Below, one piece after another: positions 1-6,737 of a stretch of DNA of 8,858 nt; the first letter of the stretch is position 1, and each line of letters starts with the position of its first letter. Source of the stretch: an uncultured bacterium. GTDB taxonomy: Bacteria; Bacillota; Clostridia; Oscillospirales; Ruminococcaceae. Under the pieces are notes generated by a model, which saw nothing but the letters and a program-made list of their open reading frames with translations, did no database searches and was not told the DNA's origin. Location: NCBI GenBank assembly GCA_905214345.1, contig CAJMLV010000063.1, forward strand, positions 1 to 8,858, in the 5' to 3' direction. The position numbers and the translations under genes are program-made.

Positions 1-32
1 AAAAAGGCGCTGCCTCTCATGGCTTGCTTTAG
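1..32. repeat. left arm of a 32-bp perfect inverted repeat spanning the window
   Basis: These 32 bases are the exact reverse complement of 8804-8835. The match begins at the first base of the window, so it may extend further left, and it ends at position 32, where the two copies diverge. Here the repeat is the T run, one arm and the loop of the operon terminator at 1-51, so this copy is the intact, functional context. The right copy lacks the partner arm. Confidence 0.95.
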
Positions 33-51
33 CCATTTTGAGACAGCGCCG
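1..51 (-). terminator. intrinsic terminator at the end of the operon
   Basis: On the minus strand a long hairpin is followed directly by five T residues at 5-1. The outer stem pairs 6-12 (GGCGCTG) with 44-50 (CAGCGCC). After one mismatch (13/43) CTC at 14-16 pairs with GAG at 40-42, and an inner stem pairs ATGGCT at 19-24 with AGCCAT at 31-36 around a six-base loop. On the plus strand the stem is followed by GTTTT, so it could also stop a converging transcript from the left. It lies 57 bases past the stop codon of the last gene. Confidence 0.88.
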
Positions 52-66
52 TTTTACTATATCATG

Positions 67-100
67 AAGGAGCGGCGCAGGCTTCCCCGCGCCGCTCCTT
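67..100 (-). terminator. first of two hairpins after the last gene
   Basis: A perfect 12-bp palindrome, AAGGAGCGGCGC at 67-78 and GCGCCGCTCCTT at 89-100, encloses a 10-base loop. It starts only seven bases after the stop codon of the oxidoreductase. It has no T run on the minus-strand 3' side, so alone it is not a textbook intrinsic terminator. It more likely protects the mRNA 3' end or pauses polymerase before the true terminator at 1-51. The stem is GC-rich and should be very stable. Confidence 0.7.
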
Positions 101-107
101 AACAGCG

Positions 108-1130
108 TCAGCGCGCCAGCGGCAGCTTCACCACTTCGCCGGTGGAGGCGCTCAGGTCGGCTGCAAAAACGATCTCCTGAGTCTTCACCGCGTCGCTGAG
201 GGGACAGTCGGTCTCCCGGTCGTTGACGATGCAGTCCATGAAATGCTCCACCTCTTCGGGGAAGGGATGGTGCTTCACATCGCCGCTGTTGGGGGTCAGC
301 ACGGGCAGCTGCATGTAGTCCCGCTGCTCGGGAATCATGCCCGGGGACCACAGCTTGTCGTTCCACAGGGTGCCCTTGTCGCCGCACAGGTTCAGGTTGA
401 ACACATAGGGGCTGATAAAGTCGTAGCTGGAGCCGATCTTGGCCACCGCGCCGTTTTGGAACTTCAGGATGATGGCAATGGTGCCGTCAAACTCCAGATC
501 GGTACGCATTTTGCTGCTCTGGGCATAGACGCTGACCACCTCGTCCTGCATAAACCAGCGCATGGCGTCCACCGCGTGGCAGCCGCCAGCCAGCAGAGAG
601 CTTCCGCCGACGGACTTTTTGCAGGTCCACTCGTAGCAGGGAATATTGCTGGTCACCCGGTGGAAATAATCCGTCTCGGCATAGGTCAGCTTGCCGATAA
701 AGTCCTTTTGCAGCTTTTTGGCGGCCATGAACAGGGGGTTGTAGTGCAGCACATAACCCACCAGCGTCTTAACGCCCGCCTCCCGCACGGCCTTGTCCAT
801 GCGCAGGGTGTCCTCCCAGGTCAGGGCGACGGGCTTTTCCAGCAGGATATGCTTATGGGCCCGAGCCGCCTTGATGGTCTGCTCGCAGTGCATGTCGTTG
901 GGGGTGCAGATGACCACAATATCCACGTCCGGATCCTTCAGGCCCTCATCGTAGTCGGTGTACACCTTGCAGCGCTCGCCCAGATGATACTCGTCCGCCT
1001 TGGCCCGGCCCTTTTCATAGCTGCGGGACACGATGGCCCGCACCTCGGCGTATTCGTTCATTTCAAACGCCCGAATGTGCTCGCCGGATACCCAGCCCGT
1101 GCCAACGATCATTACGCCATACTTTTTCAT
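108..1130 (-). CDS. Gfo/Idh/MocA family NAD(P)-dependent oxidoreductase
   Basis: A 340-residue cytosolic dehydrogenase expected to oxidise or reduce a hydroxyl of a sugar, polyol or glycoside with NAD(P). The N-terminal Rossmann fold shows the dinucleotide loop G10-T11-G12-W13 after strand VMIV, then the beta-strand IVVICTPND (71-79) and the family motif E98-K99-P100, with K99 the expected catalytic lysine. The C-terminal alpha/beta domain carries GGSSLLAGGCHAVDAMRW (175-191), whose H185 and D188 match the conserved HxxD pair. Length is normal for the family. The start has an AAAGGGG ribosome site nine bases upstream. It lies 23 bases after the epimerase gene and is the last gene before the hairpins, so it is probably co-transcribed with the CUT2 importer. 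Members include inositol 2-dehydrogenases, glucoside 3-dehydrogenases and glucose-fructose oxidoreductase; the sequence does not decide among them. Confidence 0.93.
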   Translation of the reverse strand: MKKYGVMIVGTGWVSGEHIRAFEMNEYAEVRAIVSRSYEKGRAKADEYHLGERCKVYTDYDEGLKDPDVDIVVICTPNDMHCEQTIKAARAHKHILLEKPVALTWEDTLRMDKAVREAGVKTLVGYVLHYNPLFMAAKKLQKDFIGKLTYAETDYFHRVTSNIPCYEWTCKKSVGGSSLLAGGCHAVDAMRWFMQDEVVSVYAQSSKMRTDLEFDGTIAIILKFQNGAVAKIGSSYDFISPYVFNLNLCGDKGTLWNDKLWSPGMIPEQRDYMQLPVLTPNSGDVKHHPFPEEVEHFMDCIVNDRETDCPLSDAVKTQEIVFAADLSASTGEVVKLPLAR

Positions 1131-1153
1131 GTTTGATTTCCCCTTTCAAATGT

Positions 1154-2026
1154 TTATTTCAGCAGTTCCCGTAAGGTGCTTTGCGCGTAGACAAGGGTGT
1201 TTTCCACCAGATGACGGGCGGGGGGCACCAGCTCCACCACCATTTCGCCGTCATAGCCCGTTTCCCGGATGGCGCCGACGACCTCCGGCCAATCCACGTC
1301 CCCGTCCAGCAGATTGGTAAAGCCGTTGATGGTATCCACGGCCATGCGGTAATCCTTGCAATGGAACTGGCGGATGCGCCTGCCCAGCGTGCGGATCCAC
1401 TGCTGGGGCCAGCCGAAGCGGCGGGCGTTGGCAATGTCAAAATACACGCCCACGTTCCCACAGCCGGTTTCATCCACAAAGCGGCTCATTTCCAGCGGGC
1501 TGTACAGCATACCGTTCCACACGTTTTCAACGGCCAGCTGAATATCCGGCGCATGGGCCGCCAGCCGGGCCACCCGCTCCTGCGCCAGATCATAGGCGGC
1601 CTGATACTCCATGTCCGCCGTCAGCATCCCCGGAATCACCAGCACGGTATCCGCACCCAAAATCCGGGCGGAATCCAGCATCTTTTTCACCGCGTCCATG
1701 CTCTTTCGGGCCGTCTGCGGATCCTGTGCGGTGAGGGGATAAATGGTGAAGCTGACGATGCCGCCGACGCTGGAGATTCGAATGCCCGTATCGTCGGCCA
1801 GCTTTTTCAATTCGCTCACGTCCGCGTCCGTGCTGTTCGTATTCAGCAGCCGGTTCTGGTAGCCGCTGATGTCCAGCGCGTCGGTCACGCCGCCGCCGGG
1901 CCGGGCGCCGTCCGCCGCCGTAAAGCATACCTCGATGCTGTCGAAGCCCAGACGCTTCGCCGCCTTGACAGCGTCGGCCACGTCATAGCTCATGGGAAAG
2001 CAGAACTGGTTTACGCCAATATTCAT
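1154..2026 (-). CDS. sugar (phosphate) isomerase/epimerase, xylose isomerase-like TIM barrel
   Basis: A 290-residue cytosolic enzyme of the AP endonuclease 2/xylose isomerase-like superfamily, which moves carbonyl groups or inverts carbons of sugars, keto-sugars or their phosphates using a divalent metal. Expected metal ligands are all present: E167 in LAVENVWN, D197 in VYFDIAN, H222 in FHCKDY and E265 in VVEL. E32 in SIEV is the usual first-strand acid. The block from ENVWN through LGRRIRQFHCKDY is highly typical of the family. The ATG at 2026 is chosen because GAGGAGG sits six bases upstream; the same frame stays open further upstream, but that part reads the permease gene out of frame. The preceding permease stop (TGA) lies inside this ribosome site, so translation is probably coupled. 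The substrate, and whether it is phosphorylated, is not decidable. Pairing with the next-gene oxidoreductase recalls epimerase/dehydrogenase pairs that act on keto-sugars. Confidence 0.92.
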   Translation of the reverse strand: MNIGVNQFCFPMSYDVADAVKAAKRLGFDSIEVCFTAADGARPGGGVTDALDISGYQNRLLNTNSTDADVSELKKLADDTGIRISSVGGIVSFTIYPLTAQDPQTARKSMDAVKKMLDSARILGADTVLVIPGMLTADMEYQAAYDLAQERVARLAAHAPDIQLAVENVWNGMLYSPLEMSRFVDETGCGNVGVYFDIANARRFGWPQQWIRTLGRRIRQFHCKDYRMAVDTINGFTNLLDGDVDWPEVVGAIRETGYDGEMVVELVPPARHLVENTLVYAQSTLRELLK

Positions 2027-2037
2027 ACGACCCCTCC

Positions 2038-2991
2038 TCAGTCCTTTTTGACCATGCTTTGCACGGCCACCACTACAAAGATCACCAGCCCCTGAACGAT
2101 CAGCTTGCCTACCTCGCCGATGCCGATCATGGTCAGGATCGCCATGAGGAAGGTCATGAAGAACGCGCCCAGCACCACGCCCAGAATGCCTCCCCGGCCT
2201 CCCTCGATGGCGTTGCCGCCGATCAGCACCGCCGCCAGAGAGTTGTTGACATAATCGCCGCCCACCGTCAGGGAGGTGATGTTCAGGTAACCGGACATGA
2301 TTACGCCGGCGATCATGGCCATGACGGCGGAAAAGAGATACGCGCCTGCGATGACGGCCTTGTTGCTGACGCCGCTGAGCCGCGCCGCCTGACCGTTGCC
2401 CCCGACGGCGTAGACCTTGCGGCCCAGCGTGGTAAAGCGCAGCGTCACCAGCGTCACTGCCGCCAGCGCCAGCCAGATCAGGGTGGAATACGGTATGGGG
2501 CCCAGATAGCCGGAGCCCAGCGCCCGAATGGCGGGCGCGGCGCTGCCGGTGGGCGCGCCCTGCGTATACACATAGCAGACGCCCTGCAGAATGGTCATGG
2601 TGCAGAGGGTCATCACAAAGGGCGCGATGTTCAGCACCAGCACGCCGACGGCGTTGGCCGCGCCAATGGCCAGAGCGATCAGCGCGCATACGCCCAGACC
2701 GCTTCCCAGAAGCTGGTCGGAGCCCTGCATCTGGGCGATGCAAAACACGTTGGTAATCATCACGATGGAGCCGACGCTCAGGTCAATACCGCCCACCAGA
2801 ATCACCAGCGCCTGCCCCAGCGCGATGATGCCCAGCGCCGAGGCCTGACGGGAAACCAGCCAAAGCTGGCTGCCGGTGACGGAGCCGGGAACCAGAATCG
2901 CCTGCATGACCACCATCAGCACAATGATGCCCAGCAGAAACAGGGGCTGCAGCGAGGCGTTGGAATCGTGCCTGGGATCAGTGCTTTTCAT
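2038..2991 (-). CDS. CUT2 family sugar ABC transporter permease (RbsC-like), second
   Basis: A 317-residue membrane protein of the BPD_transp_2 (RbsC/XylH) family forming, with the adjacent permease, the transmembrane channel of a monosaccharide importer. The short polar N-terminus (1-15) is followed by a strongly hydrophobic helix (about 17-36) and further membrane segments through 311. Family signatures are the GQALVILVGGIDLSVGS block (59-75), the cytoplasmic ATPase-contact loop YAVGGNGQAARLSG (194-207) and the LAAVLIGGNAIEGGRGG block (252-268). It ends with the short basic tail MVKKD. The start at 2991 has GGAGGTG seven bases upstream. It overlaps the end of the upstream permease by 14 bases, which indicates translational coupling and one mRNA. 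It differs clearly from its neighbour, so the channel is likely a heterodimer. Confidence 0.95.
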   Translation of the reverse strand: MKSTDPRHDSNASLQPLFLLGIIVLMVVMQAILVPGSVTGSQLWLVSRQASALGIIALGQALVILVGGIDLSVGSIVMITNVFCIAQMQGSDQLLGSGLGVCALIALAIGAANAVGVLVLNIAPFVMTLCTMTILQGVCYVYTQGAPTGSAAPAIRALGSGYLGPIPYSTLIWLALAAVTLVTLRFTTLGRKVYAVGGNGQAARLSGVSNKAVIAGAYLFSAVMAMIAGVIMSGYLNITSLTVGGDYVNNSLAAVLIGGNAIEGGRGGILGVVLGAFFMTFLMAILTMIGIGEVGKLIVQGLVIFVVVAVQSMVKKD

Positions 2992-3946
2992 GACGCTTCA
3001 CCTCCAGCAGGTTGGAAATGGAATAAACAATCATGGCCACCACCAGCAGGCCGCCCTTGAGCACATACTGATAGAACTGGTTGACCGCCAGATTGTTCAT
3101 GATATTGGACAGCATCCCGATCAGGAACGCGCCCGCCACCGTGCCGGACAAAAGGCCCACGCCTCCGGCCATGGACGCGCCGCCTACCACGGCCGCCGTG
3201 ATGGAGTCCATGGCGTAGGCCGTGCCGCAGGTGGGGTCCCCCACCCGCATCCGGCAGGCCAGCAGCAGGCCCGTCAGGCCGGCACACAGGCCGCACAGCA
3301 CATAGGTTCTGATGCTGACGGCCCGGGTGTTAACGCCCATGGTGGCCGCAATGCGCCGGTTTTTGCCGATGGCGTAAATATGAACGCCGGTCCGGGTGCG
3401 GTACAGGATGACGCTCATCACGGCCAGCAGCGCCAGCATAATCAGCAGGGGCATGGAGAGGATGGTCCACTTCTGGTAGACGAATTTGCAGAAATCCCGG
3501 TTCACCTTGCCGCCGGCCATGGGCAAAATCCACAGGGCCACGCCGCTCAGGACGGTATTCATGCACAGGGTGGTAATCAGCGGCGGAACCTTCAGCAGGT
3601 TTACGCCCAGACCGTTCAGCGCGCCCACCAGCACGCCCGTCAAAATCACTGCCGCAGCGCCCAGCGCGATCTGCACCGGGCTGCTGGTATTCATCAGCTT
3701 GGCGGCCACCGCCGTACACACGCTGATGCTGGAGGCCACGCTCAGGTCGATGCCGCCGGAGATGATGACCAGCGTCTGCCCCATGGCCACGCAGGCCAGC
3801 GGCACGCACTGGGTCAGCATATTGGTGATGTTGTACAGCGAACGAAAGGATTCCGAGCAGATGCACATCACAATAAACACCAGAACCAGCAGCAGGTAAA
3901 TGGTCCATACGCCCCGGGCCTGCTGGCCCAGCTTTTTCTTTTTCAT
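2978..3946 (-). CDS. CUT2 family sugar ABC transporter permease (RbsC-like), first
   Basis: A 322-residue integral membrane permease, paralogous to the next gene. It begins with a Lys-rich cytoplasmic stretch (MKKKK), then a hydrophobic helix at about 13-30. The RbsC hallmark GQTLVIISGGIDLSV lies at 56-70, the loop YAIGKNRRIAATMGVN at 191-206 should contact the ATPase, and ITAAVVGGASMAGGVG lies at 249-264. A GTG three codons upstream (3955) could start the same frame. The ATG at 3946 is preferred because TGAGGTG sits six bases before it, whereas the GTG would lie within that ribosome site. The stop of the ATPase gene is the TGA inside the ribosome site, so the two genes are tightly coupled. 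Together with the ATPase and binding protein it makes a complete importer. Confidence 0.94.
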   Translation of the reverse strand: MKKKKLGQQARGVWTIYLLLVLVFIVMCICSESFRSLYNITNMLTQCVPLACVAMGQTLVIISGGIDLSVASSISVCTAVAAKLMNTSSPVQIALGAAAVILTGVLVGALNGLGVNLLKVPPLITTLCMNTVLSGVALWILPMAGGKVNRDFCKFVYQKWTILSMPLLIMLALLAVMSVILYRTRTGVHIYAIGKNRRIAATMGVNTRAVSIRTYVLCGLCAGLTGLLLACRMRVGDPTCGTAYAMDSITAAVVGGASMAGGVGLLSGTVAGAFLIGMLSNIMNNLAVNQFYQYVLKGGLLVVAMIVYSISNLLEVKRHEKH

Positions 3947-3952
3947 GGTAAG

Positions 3953-3959
3953 CACCTCA
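3953..3959 (-). promoter_or_regulatory. ribosome binding site that fixes the first RbsC-like permease start
   Basis: TGAGGTG on the minus strand lies six bases before the ATG at 3946. Its TGA is also the stop codon of the ATPase gene, so termination of one gene places ribosomes at the start of the next. The alternative GTG start at 3955 overlaps this site, which argues against it. Confidence 0.75.
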
Positions 3960-5459
3960 CTGGTCCGGCATGCTGCTGGCGGCGCGCATGATGCGCTCCT
4001 CCGTAGCTTCGCCGCGTTTCAGCTCCCGGGTTATCCGGCCCTCGTAGAACACCAGCACCCGGTCGCTCAGGCCGATTAGCTCCATCATATCGCTGGTCAG
4101 CATCACGATACCGATGCCCTCCCGGGTCAGCTGGTCGATGATCTGATACACGGACATCCTTGCGCCCACGTCCACGCCCTTGGTCGGCTCGTCGATGATC
4201 AGCACCTTTGGCTTGGTCATCAGCCAGCGGGCCAGCATTACCTTTTGCTGGTTGCCGCCGGACAGGTTGGCCACCTTCTGCTCCATACCGGCGGTTTTGA
4301 TCTGCATTTTGGCTATATTCTCGCCGACCTCGCGCTTTTCCGCAGCCGCGTCCACAAAGCCCAGACGGCTGCGCCGGTACAGGGAGGCCAGCGCGCTGTT
4401 TTTGCGCACGGATTCGTTCAGCACCAGTCCCTCGCCCCGGCGGTCGTGGGTCACGTAGCCCACACCCCTGCGAATGCGGCGGCGAATCCCGCCGCTTTTC
4501 AGCTCCAGCCCGTTGGCCGTTATCCGGCCCCGGGCGAAGGGCACGTCGCCAAAGACGGCCCGCACCGTATCCCGCTGGCCCTGTCCCTCCATGCCGCCCA
4601 GCCCTACGATTTCGCCTGCGCGCACGGCAAAGCTCACGTCGTGAACCCGGCCCGGAATTTCCAGATGCTCTACCTTCAGCAGCGCCTGACCAAAAACGGC
4701 GTCGTCCCGCTTCGGGTAGATATCCTGAAGCACGCGGCCCACCATCATGGTGACAACGTCGTCCTTGGTTACCTCCCCGACGTTGCGGCTGCCTACGACC
4801 CTGCCGTCCTTCAGCACGGTAATGCGGTCCGCCAGCTGGAAGATCTCATCCAGCCGGTGAGAGATGTAAATCACGGCCACCCCTTCGTCCCGCAGACGGC
4901 GAACGATGTCAAACAGGCGGCTGACCTCGCTGTCGTCCTGCGCGGCGGTGGGCTCGTCCAAAATCAGGATGCGGGGCTCGCACAGCAGGGCGCGGGTAAT
5001 CTCCACGCATTGCTGCTCCGCCAGATGCAGGCTGCCCACCCGGGCGTCCGGATCCAGCTGGTAGCCCAGCCGTTGATTCACCTGCAAAATTTCCTTTCGC
5101 ATGGCCCTGCGATCCAGCAGTCCCCGTCCCAGCTTTTCGCGGGCCAGAAACACGTTTTCCTGCACCGTCAGATTGGGCAGCAGATTGGACTCCTGATGCA
5201 CGAACCCGATGCCCATCCGCAGGGACTCGATCGGTCCGGCGATGGTTACCGGCTTGCCGTCCAGCCGGATAACGCCCTGATCAGGCTTCAGGTTTCCGCC
5301 CAGCATATTCATCAGGGTGGATTTTCCCGCGCCGTTTTCGCCTACCAGCGCGTGGATTTCATTCCTGCACAGGCTGAAATCCACGCCGTCCAGCGCTCGG
5401 ACGCCGGGAAAGCTTTTGGTAATCCCGCTCATTTCCAGATAGATATCTTTCACATCCAT
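3957..5459 (-). CDS. CUT2 sugar ABC transporter ATP-binding protein (RbsA/MglA-like, two ATPase domains)
   Basis: A 500-residue cytoplasmic ATPase with two fused nucleotide-binding domains, the usual size and plan for the RbsA/MglA/XylG family. Domain 1 (about 6-245) has Walker A GENGAGKST (40-48), Q-loop Q89, Walker B ILILDEP (164-170) and H-loop H201. Its signature reads LHLAEQQ (144-150), with His where Ser is common. Domain 2 (about 260-495) has a degenerate Walker A region (GLGGMEGQGQR, 286-296), as is normal in this family, with an intact LSGGNQQ signature (399-405) and Walker B VLIIDEP (419-425). The H-loop His is replaced by Ser/Asp at 456-457, also usual for the family. The ATG at 5459 follows an AGGAAAGGGA ribosome site. 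The stop overlaps the ribosome site of the next permease. It should power import of a monosaccharide or polyol. Confidence 0.95.
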   Translation of the reverse strand: MDVKDIYLEMSGITKSFPGVRALDGVDFSLCRNEIHALVGENGAGKSTLMNMLGGNLKPDQGVIRLDGKPVTIAGPIESLRMGIGFVHQESNLLPNLTVQENVFLAREKLGRGLLDRRAMRKEILQVNQRLGYQLDPDARVGSLHLAEQQCVEITRALLCEPRILILDEPTAAQDDSEVSRLFDIVRRLRDEGVAVIYISHRLDEIFQLADRITVLKDGRVVGSRNVGEVTKDDVVTMMVGRVLQDIYPKRDDAVFGQALLKVEHLEIPGRVHDVSFAVRAGEIVGLGGMEGQGQRDTVRAVFGDVPFARGRITANGLELKSGGIRRRIRRGVGYVTHDRRGEGLVLNESVRKNSALASLYRRSRLGFVDAAAEKREVGENIAKMQIKTAGMEQKVANLSGGNQQKVMLARWLMTKPKVLIIDEPTKGVDVGARMSVYQIIDQLTREGIGIVMLTSDMMELIGLSDRVLVFYEGRITRELKRGEATEERIMRAASSMPDQ

Positions 5460-5481
5460 GATTCCCTTTCCTGATTGAAAG

Positions 5482-5510
5482 AAAGGTGGGAAGCCGAGCT
5501 TACCACCTTT
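5482..5510 (-). terminator. intergenic hairpin, likely attenuator between binding protein and ATPase genes
   Basis: AAAGGTGG (5482-5489) and AAGC (5491-5494) pair with CCACCTTT (5503-5510) and GCTT (5498-5501). This gives a 12-bp stem with one mismatch (5490/5502) and a three-base loop. On the minus strand the 3' arm runs into TTTCTTTC, a broken T-rich stretch, so partial termination is plausible. It sits 22 bases before the ATPase start. In binding-protein transporters such hairpins commonly keep the binding protein in excess over the membrane parts; that role is inferred here. Confidence 0.7.
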
Positions 5511-5520
5511 TCAAGTGTTA

Positions 5521-5537
5521 TCCCAGTCGGTCTGGGA
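5521..5537 (-). other. small hairpin just after the binding protein gene
   Basis: TCCCAG at 5521-5526 pairs with CTGGGA at 5532-5537 around a five-base loop, 13 bases past the stop codon of the binding protein gene. With the longer hairpin at 5482-5510 it makes two stems in series in a 91-base gap. It has no T run and would act, if at all, as a 3'-end stabiliser. Confidence 0.45.
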
Positions 5538-5550
5538 ATATAGGGATCGA

Positions 5551-6615
5551 TCAGTGGTCGGCGGCCGCGCCGGCGCCGGTGATGCCCTGAGAGCCGTCGT
5601 TGCCATTGCCGTACAGCGCCACGATCTGCTCCTCGGTCATATGGGTCTGGCCCCAGAAGCTGTCGGACAGGTCTTCCCGCACGTACTTGTCCACATCATC
5701 GTTGCCGAAGGAGGGAATCTCCACCACAACGTCCTTTTCGCCGGTGTAGGTGCCGTTGAGAACCTGCAGGCCCAGCTCAGCGCCGTAGGCGAACAGCCAC
5801 GTGGGCAGGGACACGGCGATGCAGCTCAGGCCGTCGTCCTTGTACTTCTTCCACAGCTTCAGGAAGCCGTTGCAGTCCTCGCCCATCATGGGAACCCAGG
5901 GACGGCCGGCCTCGGCCCAGGCTTCAATCGCAGCGCGGGTCATGTCGCCGCCGGAGGACCACACCGCGTCGATCTGGTCATAAGTGGCCAGCATGTTTTC
6001 CACAATGGGCTTAGCGGTCGCATAGTCCCAGTTAGCGTATTCGCTGGCGATGATCTTCACGTCGGGATACTCCTTCAGAGCGTCCTGAGCGCCTTCCATG
6101 CGCAGCACGGCGCTGGACAGACCGGCCATGCCGTCCAGACAGATCACGTTGCCCTTGCCGCCGATCTGCTCGCACAGCCACTTCATGCCGGTGTAGCCGA
6201 AATCGTAGTCCTTGGCGACCACGGACACGCTGTACTCGTCGGTAGCGGGGGCCAGCGGAGAGGTGCAGTCCACTACCACGATGCCGGCCTCGTAGGCCTC
6301 TTCCACCACAGCCGCCACGGATTCCGCGGAGATGGGCTGAAGAATCAGCATGTCCACGCCCTTGGCGATCAGGTCTTCAATATCGGAGATCTGCTTGTTC
6401 ACATCGTTGTCAGCATTGTAGATGTAGTATTTCTCCACCTGAGGATTGCTGTTGAGGAAGGCCTCCAGCTCGTTTACGCCCTGAATGCCGTAGGTGTTGC
6501 CCACCCACACATTGGAGAAGCCCACCGTGTACTTCTTTTCCCCCTCAGCGGCAGCGCCGGCGCACATGGAAAGCACCAGAACCAACGCCAGTAACAACGC
6601 CGTCCATTTTTTCAT
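5551..6615 (-). CDS. CUT2 sugar ABC transporter substrate-binding protein (RbsB-like, Peripl_BP_4 type)
   Basis: A 354-residue exported protein that captures a sugar or polyol outside the membrane and delivers it to the RbsC-like pair. The N-terminus has KK, a hydrophobic core (about 5-17) and either a signal peptidase I site after AAA (21-23) or lipid attachment at C18. The lipobox L-S-M-C is atypical because Met precedes the Cys. The mature part opens with VGFSNVWVGNTY (31-42), the usual first strand of the type I periplasmic fold. It continues with DIEDLIAKGVDMLILQP (78-94) and GIVVVDCTSP (111-120), and with the second-lobe strands GNVICLDG (155-162) and DAVWSSGGD (216-224). W36, D224 and E246/D247 are plausible ligand contacts by position only. 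The C-terminal 19 residues are Gly/Ala/Asn/Asp-rich. The ATG has AAGGAGG nine bases upstream. It is the first gene after the promoter near 6709-6737. Confidence 0.95.
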   Translation of the reverse strand: MKKWTALLLALVLVLSMCAGAAAEGEKKYTVGFSNVWVGNTYGIQGVNELEAFLNSNPQVEKYYIYNADNDVNKQISDIEDLIAKGVDMLILQPISAESVAAVVEEAYEAGIVVVDCTSPLAPATDEYSVSVVAKDYDFGYTGMKWLCEQIGGKGNVICLDGMAGLSSAVLRMEGAQDALKEYPDVKIIASEYANWDYATAKPIVENMLATYDQIDAVWSSGGDMTRAAIEAWAEAGRPWVPMMGEDCNGFLKLWKKYKDDGLSCIAVSLPTWLFAYGAELGLQVLNGTYTGEKDVVVEIPSFGNDDVDKYVREDLSDSFWGQTHMTEEQIVALYGNGNDGSQGITGAGAAADH

Positions 6616-6643
6616 TGCAAAAAACCTCCTTATCTTATTGAAA

Positions 6644-6692
6644 GAACGTCTGAACGGTGAACGTCCCTTTTCCTCTCCGTTTCGGGACGTTC
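6644..6692 (-). promoter_or_regulatory. leader with hairpin and repeated GAACGTC elements
   Basis: GAACGTCCC at 6659-6667 and GGGACGTTC at 6684-6692 form a perfect 9-bp stem with a 16-base loop inside the predicted leader of the binding protein mRNA. A further GAACGTC copy at 6644-6650 could compete for the 6686-6692 arm, giving two mutually exclusive stems upstream of the ribosome site at 6622-6629. It could instead be a DNA operator. It matches no riboswitch class I recognise. Confidence 0.5.
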
Positions 6693-6708
6693 CCCATTGG
6701 TTGATTTC

Positions 6709-6737
6709 ACTATACCATGCGTTTTTGACATATTCAA
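6709..6737 (-). promoter_or_regulatory. sigma-70/sigma-A type promoter for the binding protein operon
   Basis: On the minus strand TTGAAT (-35, 6732-6737) is separated by exactly 17 bases from TATAGT (-10, 6709-6714). The bases just before the -10 read TGG, giving an extended -10 (TGnTATAGT). The predicted transcription start is near 6702, leaving an 87-base leader before the ATG at 6615. The surrounding 80 bases are AT-rich, unlike the coding DNA. It lets the importer and catabolic genes be transcribed independently of the hydrolase. Confidence 0.75.

Noticed and set aside
2027..2743. N-terminal extension of the epimerase frame by 239 codons
   Set aside because: The extension is an out-of-frame reading of the second RbsC-like permease, Arg/Gly-rich and without a domain. 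The ATG at 2026 has a strong ribosome site and begins the barrel.
2876..3991. Long open frame on the plus strand opposite the permease genes (371 codons)
   Set aside because: It is His/Gln/Gly-rich with no recognisable domain and is antisense to clear RbsC-like permeases. Such mirror frames are expected in GC-rich coding DNA.
4245..5474. Long plus-strand frame opposite the ATPase (409 codons)
   Set aside because: Composition is a codon mirror of the ATPase and no domain or ribosome site supports it.
5515..6594. Plus-strand frame opposite the binding protein (359 codons)
   Set aside because: It lies antisense to a gene with a clear signal peptide and fold, and its protein is His/Val/Gly-rich without motifs.
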